DNA of 64,000 nucleotides from Panaeolus papilionaceus (taxonomy: Eukaryota; Basidiomycota; Agaricomycetes; Agaricales). Each line of letters opens with the position of its first letter. Positions within the stretch are counted from its first letter, which is position 1. Position numbers and translations under genes: made by a program. The DNA is taken from assembly GCA_015501605.1 (NCBI GenBank), contig JADNRZ010000046.1, positions 62,001 to 126,000 of the forward strand. The letters run 5' to 3'. The notes below the pieces were generated by a model. The model did not search any database. It was not told where the DNA came from and saw only the letters and a list, made by a program, of their open reading frames with translations. Shown here piece by piece: positions 10,672 to 20,400 of this stretch.

Positions 10672-12181
10672 ATGAACAGGCAGAATACAGACTATCTATG
10701 GTGAGTTTATGGGTATAGACCCTGCACCATGTAACACACTGAGATTGGCTACGTACTCGAAGGCGACTCAACAGATTGCCTCACAACGCCCTACTTAGAG
10801 AGCTAAGTCCGAGGACACGAAGCGCAGTTCGAGGTGTTTGTAAAGACGCGGCACAGCGAGTGGAAATGTTTGAAAGGGAGTTGTACGATGTGGTCCATTA
10901 CCTGTCCTTCTTTTTTAAGAACGAATCCCGGAGGCATGATGCGCGTGTCCTGGCAACGACCTTTAGGGAAGCTTTGATGAAGTCCAACAGCATAGTCGTG
11001 GGTTCGTTTGCATGCAATTTCATCGACGGTACAAGGTATGGTCCCACCTGCGTGTTGGACGTAGTCGTCGCGAGAATTGGTGCCGTGATACTGGACAGAT
11101 GGGCGGTTGCGAGTGGTTTTATCGCTGATGGTTATGAGATGAATGCCGAATATGACTATCCCAAGAAAGGTGAGGATCCGAGCTGCGTGTTTACGAAGGT
11201 GCTGATGTATTCTGTAGTTGGTGGAGATACACAGACGGTGCAGATGTCGACGCACAGATCTACCATATACGAGATGAACATCTTCACCCACCCAAGCTCA
11301 GGCCGAAAAATTCGTCTCATGACCTGTGATAACACTCCGTTTGAAACCCTCTTACACAATGCGATGAGTCAGTGCCTTGTGCTATGATTGGTAGGAGCAA
11401 CAAGGCTTACAGATTAGCAGCGCACACTATGACTTGCTTTGATCACGAAATAGCATATTCAGCCTATCCAGTCTCAACCTTTGAAGAGCGATGTACGTTG
11501 GATAGGCGTTTGCCCATCGTCAAGAACAGTGCATTGGCAATGAAATACAGGCAACGGGGTTGGTCAGTGATGTATAGGATTGATGAAGATGAAGTGCGTG
11601 ACAGAAATACAGAATGGTGGGAAGGTGTGCGCAGTTTTGGAGACCACAAGTCTCTGAACATCAGGCTCCGACCACGACTCCACGCAGAGATAACTGCTTT
11701 TCCGAGGGCCAACGCTTGGGATGTGTTCTACGTCTATAAACAGGGCCTGCGAATGCGCATCGATTACCACGTACTGTCTTGCAAAGTACTCCGAAATGCG
11801 CGGACAACTTCTAGGCTTTCTCGGGTAGACGACATCCATGGTGAATTCCACGCTGAAGCTCGTCTTGAGGTGGAGAAGTCGGATGCACCTATATATGGGT
11901 ATGTTCGTTTATTGATTGTCTGGCGGAAAAGCAACAAAATCTAACTTTGCAGTCCAGATACCTTGATGCGAAGTATTCATCATTCTATAACAGGCGGATT
12001 GCAGTTCTCCAAGCGGCTGAGTACGTGGAGATATAGAGCATTGTCGGTATGGCTGGGTGGTGGATATGGGCTTTCATTACTCAGAAAATCTATGACGATT
12101 ATCAAGCAAAGGACCAGGCCTCTCTTTACAAATCGCCATTGGAGTGCGACCCGTTTCCAATATGGAGGAGCGTCACTATGA
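10672..12181 (+). CDS. Degenerate nucleotidyltransferase-fold-like family protein, copy 4
   Basis: Exons 10672-10700, 10763-11367, 11421-11898 and 11953-12181 give 446 residues, the longest member here. Intron phases 2, 1, 2 match the other copies. The last intron ends with a clear CTAAC branch site and TGCAG acceptor. Residues about 90-109 hold GSFACNFIDG and CVLDVVV, the nucleotidyltransferase-like core with the first Asp replaced. The second half has CFDHEIAYSAYPVSTFEER, TEWWEGVRSFGD and VFYVYKQGLRMRIDY. The final exon adds about 76 residues rich in basic and aromatic positions that the other copies lack. The gene converges on the family-B gene at 12241 with 59 bp between stops. Function is unknown. 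Confidence 0.78.
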
Positions 12182-12240
12182 CCAAAAAAAATACTGAATT
12201 GCAAAATAATGAGTACATTTTTTAAGTTGGTGTTAAACCT

Positions 12241-13572
12241 CTAAGAACGTCCGCGAAAAAAGGCAGTGATAGCTGCAATGACGCCCACCATTTCCACCTC
12301 AGTCGCCCCCACATCGGATGCTCGTTCAACAAGGCACTGAAGCCCTGCATTTCGAAAGCAAGGGGGCAATGCAGAGAAAAGGTTTATCAGGGAAGGGTTA
12401 TCTCCGTATCCGGACTGAATGGCGGCCGGTAAGAGTCTAGAAAACTGAGGGTAATGAGCTTCGATGTATTGAGGAAGACTTTGATGGGGTAGTGACAGAG
12501 GCGATTGGAAGGAAAACGTGTGGCTATAGGCACGATGGTTAATGCCAACAGCAGCTTGAGCCTGAGTAGGGATAGTAGGAGGATTCGACGGGGCAATTGT
12601 GATAATTGTTTGGGTGTTGAGAATCGGGATAGGAATGTCGGTTGGTTCAACAGGAGATGCAGTCGATGAACTGTTTTCAGGTCTTGAGGTTACGGTGGTG
12701 GTGGGGGGTGCAGGCGCTAGATGTTGGGCTCTGCGAACGGGATTCAGCAGTCTTGCTTGCTGTGGTCGCTTTCTCTTGGTTGGACGGGCCTTAATACACT
12801 GCAATAAGACAACGTCGATCATTGGCGGATATATCTTGAATAAACTCACCTTAAGGACAGCATCGTCGGACTCCGATGGCTGAAGACGGCGACGTTTTCT
12901 CTTTAACTGAGGTTGAGCTTGTGACGCGTAGCTAATGTCTGTGGCTGACGAGGAGCTACTTCGTTCGGAAGACGAACACGTAGAATCAGGGGCATGGTCG
13001 GTGGATGTAGAAGTCGTCACGGAAGCACGACCCTGTGTAGTTCTTGCAGAAATCCGAGCAGCTCTCGCTGTAGCTGATGTTCGGCCCCCTCTGCTACTTA
13101 GATGGTTTTTATAGAAATTCATATACGCCTGGTGAACCTTCAAGACGGCTAATTCGCTATTTCTATGATTTTGGAAGTAACGGGGCATTGTTTTCTTAAC
13201 CTAGATTGATGTCAGAATGGGTCAAATGCGGAAATCCTTGCACTTTATTCACCGTGTCAATCGCCGTCGTAACAGACGCGGACTGTCGACTGTAAGGAAC
13301 ATCGGGCTTCACAGTGCTGAAAAATGTTACTTTTATGCAGGTCTAAACAACTTGTGAGCTGGTGATTAAGCTGGCGTATCACGGGTATGACGCATACATC
13401 AATTTTTTTGCATTCAGCTTTGTTATTCAGAACATCCAAGTAGAGAAAAAGATCGCGTATTGGCCCATTTTGAGGCTGAACATGGCTAGAATCAGCAAAT
13501 GACAAAACACAGTAGTGGGACAGAACATACTGGGTATCGAAATTGAGGAATTTCAACGCGATGTGGTGACAT
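12241..13572 (-). CDS. Paired-family putative nuclear protein B, copy 2
   Basis: Five exons (13572-13531, 13475-13398, 13342-13253, 13200-12850, 12798-12241) give 372 residues, all joined in phase 0 by 51-55 bp introns. The fourth intron is 51 bp and its removal is silent for the frame, but it has a perfect GTGAGT donor and TTGCAG acceptor. The N-terminal blocks PQNGPIRDLFLYLD and ECKKID align with copy 1, as does LPQYIEAHYPQFSRLLP with the NPSLINLFSALPP and EMVGVIAAITAF that follow. The middle is Ser/Thr-rich with two basic clusters, KRKRRR and PTKRKRPQQ, which look like a bipartite nuclear localisation signal. No DNA-binding fold is recognised. The size gain over copy 1 comes from the disordered middle. 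Confidence 0.75.
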
Positions 13573-14547
13573 AGCAGATGAGCTGAGAGGATTAATGGGG
13601 GGAGGAAGAAAAGGGATTTTCAGAGCTAAGGTTTGAGAAATTGTACAAATAAAGGGGATAAAATGAGTTGATCATTCTGATTCCCTATAGAAACTCCAAG
13701 AACGCGACACGGTAAGTTTAAATTAAAATTTAAATATAAGCGGCGAAAGTGAGCCAAATTCGACAAACTTTTTATGGGTGACAAAGCGTAAAGCAGAGAC
13801 ATCGGTAAAAAGCGCTAAAAGACGAGGAAGAGTCAGAGAAGCATCACATCAAGAGGCTTCGATTCGCGGGATCTTGAACATGGATGATTTCTGGCGCCCC
13901 TGCTGAGCTAGACTACTGCTGAGCAAAGCCGTCTTCCCGCGCCCCAGCATCAGGCGGGCCGCGGCATCTCAGACTCAGAGGGCAATTTTGAAGGAGCTCA
14001 CAGTTATCAGTCCCGAACTTTCTTATTTAAGGGATCAGTGTGCAACTTTTTACTTCTTTGTTAAAAGATGCGTGGTTTTCTGGGCAGAGACGTCGTGTTG
14101 GTGGTCATTGCAGTCTCAAGAGGCCTCCCCTTGCGATGCTCGGATTGCTGTCTTGACTGATATCTGTCCTATCCTTCCGATAGATTTTGGTGACTCCCAA
14201 ACTGCCTTCCAAGCCTAAAACCCGCAGTGATAACCGATAATCGATAATCCCCCACAACCAATAGCTTTTGGTGACTCCCGAGACCTATCGATTATGGCAG
14301 AGTCAACTGCATTCACATCAGCGCTTCAATCATGCGTCGCATCCAGCGCCCTTTGTGTCCTAATATCGGTAAGTTTTGTTTCAATTTCTATCAAGTTCCT
14401 TCGCTTTTCGTACACAATGTACGTAGTTCACGACCAAAAAATCCTTCCCCCCCTTCGTATCCCCTATGTCGTGTTCGTATATCAATATCTATCCTAACGT
14501 CTTCTGATTCATTTATCATACGATCACCCTCACTCATCTTGTTAGGT
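13573..14547. other. Gene-poor spacer
   Basis: About 975 bp without a gene. The first half is AT-rich. A GC-richer patch around 13890-13970 follows. Near 14232-14296 the words cgataatc and tcgatta recur, and an ATG at 14294 opens a short frame with a GTAAGT at its end. No homology was recognised. It could be the edge of a degraded retroelement, but no terminal repeat pair was found to show this. Confidence 0.3.
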
Positions 14548-14612
14548 CCCATGCGCACATGAACGATTTTCTGGTGTTTCGATGTCGGCGGTTCTTTAAT
14601 CATACACGGTTG

Positions 14613-14763
14613 TGGGACATGGCCCTTGGCCTGGCATGTACGAGGCCCCCAATCCTTCTTCTGCCTTCTGCGCCCCCCTGAAGGGGGCTTTCCCTCATAA
14701 ATGAGGGGAAGGCAAAAGAAGGATTGGGGGCCTCGTACATGCCACGCCAAGGGCCATGGCCCA
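14613..14763. repeat. Long near-perfect foldback (56 bp arms)
   Basis: Arms 14613-14668 and 14708-14763 are inverted copies differing at about three positions, separated by 39 bp. The spacer itself contains two small inverted motifs, CCCCCTGAAGGGGG and CCTCATAAATGAGG. A transcript of either strand would form a hairpin of about 56 bp. It could be a small-RNA precursor, a foldback element, or the stem of a degraded transposon end. Confidence 0.75.
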
Positions 14764-14829
14764 CAACTAAGTGTCATTACATGCTTTTACCCCTACTATG
14801 ATCTGTTTTACAACCATGCATATTTCACC

Positions 14830-15276
14830 TAGGGCTGGACACGAGTCATGTATACTCACAGGTACCTGTGAGTTGACTTGTGGGAATACCTGTGAGTAGC
14901 ATGACCTGTGGATCTGGGTACTTGTTCCCATGGGTCCGGGTCAAGTCTGGGTGTTGGTTTTGGAAAACTTGGTGACTCACAAGTACTTGTGCACCCATAT
15001 GTACCTGCAATATAGTACACATTAGTAGAACTTTGAAAAAATATTTTACTTCCATTAGCCATGAAAACTATTTTAAAACACATTCGAAAAAAATAATATA
15101 TTTTTTGTGAATAAAATTAATTAATTGAGCTGACCCATTGACCTGTGAGTGCTTACCTGTGGGTCATGGGTACTTGTGGGAACTTTGACCCACGGATCTG
15201 GGTTTGGATTTTGGAAAAAAAAAAACCCATGGGTACAGATCCAGATGACCCATGAGTATACTCATGTCCAGCCTTA
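14830..15276. mobile_element. hAT-type MITE, 447 bp
   Basis: Ends are TAGGGCTGGACA on the left and, in reverse complement, TAAGGCTGGACA on the right: a 12 bp terminal inverted repeat with one mismatch. The 8 bp word ATTTCACC flanks both sides (14822-14829 and 15277-15284), the duplication length of hAT elements. Inside are many degenerate copies of an ACCTGTGGGT-type word in both orientations and no open frame, so it is non-autonomous. Confidence 0.8.
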
Positions 15277-15285
15277 ATTTCACCT

Positions 15286-16164
15286 GTACTTCTTATTTCG
15301 GACTCTCTACTTGTATATAAGGACCTAGTATTTTGTTGTAGTTCTTTAGCTAGTTCTTTGTGAACAATACAACTAGTAACCTCATCTCTGAACTTGTACT
15401 TGCTTTCACTAAGACTCTGTTGCTTGATGAGATACTCTTTGTGTTAAAGAACTACCAAACCTGAACTTGTAACAACTGTTGAACTGAAGTCTTAGTTCTC
15501 GAAGTTGTAACAATGTCCTGCTGATGTGCGCATGGGGATATCTGAGTGAAAGGGTGAGTGATGGTGAAGGTGTGACTGGGGGATGAGAGAGGTGGATGGG
15601 AAAGGAAGATGAGATGTGCAGTATGAGTTTGTGGGGTCGATATGTGAGAGAAATGAAGAGATGGGAAGGTGAGGCAAGTGTGGAGTGAAATTGGTCAATG
15701 ATGGAGCATGGAAACAACGAAAACAATGAAAATAAGCGCTGACTAAGGTGTACACAGACACTGGACAAAGACAAAGACGAAATACGAAGATGAAACACAA
15801 ATACAAGGGCGGAAAAGAGACTTGTATTGGCTGTAAACTAAGTACATGATATAGGTAAAATAATAGAAAATGATGGAAATAAAAAGAAAATACTTGAATA
15901 TTCAGAAATCAAAAGTGCTCTGCATGTGAACAATGCACTGATGCAAACAGAAATACACAGAAAAACATAGAAAAATTGAAAAATAGGGGGATAGAGGTGC
16001 GGTGCTCATCACTGCACTCTCAAGTTTCGCGAAAGTAGTCATTGCTCCAATGTGCTCAGTTCATCCTATATATCCATGCTGTGTTCCTCTATAAGATATA
16101 AATTCATTGAAATTTCAATATATGAGGATAGAAAATTACCAGTCTACTACAATCAACAGCCTAG
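15286..16164. other. Spacer with possible LTR remnant and purine-rich tract
   Basis: From 15286 to 15512 the sequence has a TATATAAG box-like word, pyrimidine-rich CTTTAGCTAG stretches and an end TTGTAACA, resembling the R/U5 part of a retrotransposon LTR, but no partner copy is in the window. From 15540 to 15680 the plus strand is strongly purine-rich (GA tracts). The remainder is AT-rich 3' flank of the GTPase gene. Confidence 0.3.
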
Positions 16165-17442
16165 CTACTTGAGTTTATGAAATACCCTTTTACTAGCTAC
16201 AAAGAAAGGCCTAAATTGGTATTTCAAAGCAATGTGGAGTGGAAGTGGTAAAGGTGATGAGCAGCTCTTTGGGTTGATCTCATATAGATCATCTAAAAAT
16301 GACTGAAGTGTGCCTAATGCCACTTTCTCATCCCTCAGTACAACCTCAAGAAGGCAGGGATCTTCACTTCCAGGGATGCTTGCACTCTGTTTGTCCTCTG
16401 CAAGTGTGAGCAGTTGTTGGTGAATGTTGCTGATGCGCTTAAGGAGATTATTGAGGATGAGGGATTGGTATTGGGGATCCTGGGCCATCTTCTTTGATTT
16501 GTCTTTATGGTGATACCATCCACCAAAAGACCTGTCTAGGATTGACAGTGCTGAGTGACTGGAAAACTCAAACTTCATGACACCAATCTTAAATCCATCA
16601 GATGGCTATGGAAATAATAAATCACATTTTCATTGCAGAAAAGCAAACCACCTACCACAAATATTTCATTTCTCAAATCACAAAACCGTTGATTGGCATC
16701 CTCCATCTTTGTGGGGGATGAAACATGGTTCCACATTGTGGTTACCACTTTGATCCCACTAGCCCCAAATGACTCTGCAAATGCTCTGAGGAGCTTGACT
16801 GCATCCCTTTTTGAGCCTCCCATTCGTATATCTGTGATGGGTTGGAAGTAAAGGATGCATACATTGACTGCATAAGCAGATTGACTGACAAGAAGCACCA
16901 TTGAGAATTAGGACATTGTCAGTTGGGTTGGTGAACAATTAAAAACATACCGTAAATTATCCAATGTCACTGTGATCATCTTGGTTATCTGGCTTTCAGA
17001 CATCTTGGTATCTAGAAAGCCAGGTGTATCCACTACTAGTAAAACATTCCATCTTCCTTGCATCAAATTGACTACTTGATAGCAGAAGACTTCCTGTGTG
17101 ACACTTTCAAGTGAATCCTTTGAAATATCTAGTTTCTGATCTGGTGCCAAGAGTGACTGGATGAACTGGAGAGGAACAAAAGTCAGTTTTAACATTGGGA
17201 TGACACAAGGGATCAATGTAGTGAGATTAGACTTACAGCACTCTTTCCGGAGCCAGTTGGACCCATGAGACTAGAGAACCAGAAGTCTTGTCAGCCCTGC
17301 TATTCAACATTACTGAAATTACCAATAGGATATACAGGTAAATTATGACATGTTGTCCTTTAATGTCTTCTGGAGTTACAGGTATAACACCTATGAGGCC
17401 CAAGAATTGGAGAGATGGATATTCTGCTCTGGTGGTCAACAT
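16165..17442 (-). CDS. P-loop GTPase (AIG1-like G domain), single-domain copy
   Basis: Five exons (17442-17336, 17270-17237, 17165-16951, 16884-16656, 16605-16165) give 341 residues. The G1 P-loop GPTGSGKSA lies at about residues 39-47, on its own 34-nt exon. A possible G2 Thr sits in LESVTQE (about 70). G3 is DTPGF at 93-97. The G4 region reads TTMWNH rather than NKxD, as in fungal relatives of AIG1/septin-like G domains. ITDIRMGG is another family block. The C-terminal part is helical (LILNNLLKRISNIHQQLLTL) and ends in a basic tail. Exon lengths 34 and 215 recur in every copy in this window, and 107 and 229 in most, which supports the model. It presumably binds and hydrolyses GTP; the cellular role is unknown. 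Confidence 0.8.
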
Positions 17443-17472
17443 GGTGCTAATCCGAGATATGAAAGGTAAGAA

Positions 17473-20400
17473 GATGGTTCTAGTTGAATGTTGAGAGACA
17501 CTGGTGTGATTTTCCCAGCTGCACTCCGCGTGTTGCTGACAGCATGCCAATTTCATCTTATCAGATCTAGACATCAATTACAGGAAAATGTGACTAATAT
17601 GACAGGTACGTGTCTGCTACTAGTCTTCGGTACCGATGCCGATGTTTGACAATCGCCTCAAGGTCGACAGTGTGTGTGGATAGTAAGATATGAGGACCTA
17701 CTAAAGCTGGCGACGAGCGTCGGGAAAGGCTTAAAATGAAAGCGGAACGGCAGGGAAGCCGAGACTAATTGGCATTGTTCTTTGGTCATCGTAATTGATT
17801 GGAGCTGTGAGTCGTCGTTGATTTGGGAAGCGTTGCTTTGAGTCTAACGTCCAAAAGTGATGAACAGTGGAAGTAGCCAAGTGTGTTGCTCTGCGCTCAT
17901 TTTAAATTACCTTCACAGCAGATTGGATGTAAGCGATAGAACGATTGGATGAGCGGAATTGTAGGTAGGAAACGGTTGCGTTGCGTCAAGGAGGAAGTGA
18001 AACGAGAACGGGGGCAAGCGAAAATACCCAACGAGTCAAATGGTAGGATACTCCGCAACCGCGACTACACCCTCCATTGACTCGGGTCATTCTATCTGCT
18101 TCATCCAGTTACCCTCTATCCATTCGCACTCGAATTTCTTTGGAATCTGATAATTAGTCGAACGCGGTACAGGAATTTTAAGATGTTTAGAAAGGACTTC
18201 GGAATCCATAATCTCCAGAGATAATGCGAGGCGTGAAAAAAAGCCATCGAGTGTGGCCTATGCACTTGCATCATCTCCACACTGGGACTCGGGTTGTGAA
18301 GATTCAGCGCTTATTTCGAATCTCGATATAATTATCGTTCCAAGGAGAATAGAGAACAGATTGTGCGTTTATGGTGAGTGGCCAACGGAGGATAGAATTG
18401 GATTGGGTTATGTGGTCTGCATTTTTCCCGGTCTCCTGGTATGAGACGCGTTGGTCGCGATGTTGGTCAAATCTTAAATCAACTATGCGTTTCCCCCCTA
18501 CAGGCACTCCTGATCACGTTTCCTGTTACCTTACCCTCTTCCGTTTCCACAGCACCAGGCTACTGTTGTGTCCCCGGCGCATCACTCACCTATCATCACC
18601 GACCTCGCGATATTGCTCGTCCACCATACAGGACACTATCTCCAACTGTACCACTCGAGAGGCCAACACTTTGCACCCAGCCTTTCATTTCAGCCCATTT
18701 ACGGGGCCGTACTTCGTAGGAATTGGAAGAAAAGAGGGGCGATGCACCGCGACCGGGTGACCTTGGCGACTGGGCAATGTGAGCTTCAGCCGCTTCAGTC
18801 CACCCTCTCGTAAACGTACCTTGGCATTTTGCGCTACCTTTGATGATCGCTCATGGTATTAAGTTGGAACTCCGGTGGGTAGCTCAAAAGATGCAATGTG
18901 AAGTGCACTGGGGTTAATTCAACTTGGCCATGAGGGCGAAACGATGTTGACTGATACGGAGCATGCGCGGGATTGTGTGAGGAAAAGGGGGCGTCGACGT
19001 CGATATTTGATTTCCGGGTTCATATCTCGTTAAAAAGCTGTGTGGGTGCGCTTGGAGTTAGTGGTGTGGGATGAAGATGCGATTAGGGAGGAATACCTCA
19101 GAGAGGTACCGATATCCCTTGAAGATTGGTTCCTGTCAATGACCGGGGGAGAAACAAGCGGAGGACGCGTTAGAGTGCCAAATCTTTAAAGCGCTCTGAA
19201 AGAGCTTTCAGAGGGCAAAGTGCTGACGCATAAGGGGGAAATTTCACTCTATATTTACCAGTCCTCCATCACCCTTTCTCGCATTACATTTTTCAGCATC
19301 ACCTGGAACATTGTCTCTGTCGCCTCTTCGTATCCGTCCACCCCATCTGTCTGGACTCTACTGAGGCTAGAAATTCACTCACTTCAATCCATTATTGGCA
19401 TATTCCGTCACTTGTGTGGCTCGATATCGACTATCGACATCGTCGCCGCCACCCAGCAATACAACCCGATTCAGCTCAAATTCACTTTGTGAGTCTTCCC
19501 GAAGTACGAACCAATGACGTCAGTGAAGAATAGCGAGAAATCACGCAAATAAAGAAATTGATCTCTGACTAGCAAAGGGTATCGGACAGAAGAGAAGACA
19601 TCTTCAGGTGAATTGGTCGCAGCCCGGGAGTTATGTTGAAGGCGGGGAGGTGGATGGACTCACAAGTGGGAGATTGTTTGTCGGTATTTGAACTCATAGT
19701 TGACATCAATCCGTCAACGCAACAGGGTTTGTCCCAAACCATCATGGTCGTCGCGCTGCACCTGAGTTGAATGGTTACTATCGCTTGTCAACTCGTTCTT
19801 TTTATCCTTTTCACCTTTGATTTTGTCGTTCACGGTCGACTGTGGACGAAGGAATACCTTAGAAGCGGCTGTAGGTTGAAGTGGGATGGATCCGTTGATC
19901 CCTGGGTGTCCTCGTCAGGCTATGTCGGTCATATTGTAGGGGAACGATGAAGGAGGGGATGTGTATTCTGGACTTTCAAATGGCGTAATATAGTTTCATG
20001 TGAGTACCATGATTTTGTTCTTTTACCTTGCCTGCTAACCTATGCCCATCATTTTCAGTGTACTTCTATAGCACAATCTCATTTTTCTTTCTCAATGAAC
20101 TGGTTGACCACCGATCTCATTATCGTCGCCAAGGTCGGGCGCTTTTAACGAAGGGAACTTTTTTCAAGGCTTATGCACCCATCAACAGGGTAAAATAGGA
20201 ACAAGCACCCACAGCGATTGTCGAGAGACACGCCCGCCCGATTTGTCCTTGACCTATTTATCGGTTTTTCCTTGTTAACTTTTCGTACTTGAACTTCTAA
20301 AGCTGCAAAGAATCTCGTCACCTTCCACCACGTCCACCACCACTCTTGCAAAACACAATTTATCACGCAACACAATGTGACGAGTTTGGCCCTGCGCGTC

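Larger units (their letters stand above)
14548..15536. repeat. Region bounded by inverted 13-mers
   Basis: CCCATGCGCACAT at 14548-14560 is matched by its exact reverse complement at 15524-15536. The interval contains the long foldback at 14613-14763, a nested hAT-type MITE, and a sequence ending TTGTAACA that resembles the 3' end of an LTR. The pair might mark a non-autonomous element, but no target duplication flanks it, so the call is tentative. Confidence 0.3.

Noticed and set aside
13988..14562. Possible retrotransposon LTR or short gene starting near 14294
   Set aside because: No second terminal repeat, primer-binding site or coding domain could be found, so it is reported only as spacer.
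15409..15806. Ser/Pro/His-rich minus-strand frames
   Set aside because: They read through a purine-rich tract and an LTR-like remnant, with no recognisable motif or paralogue.
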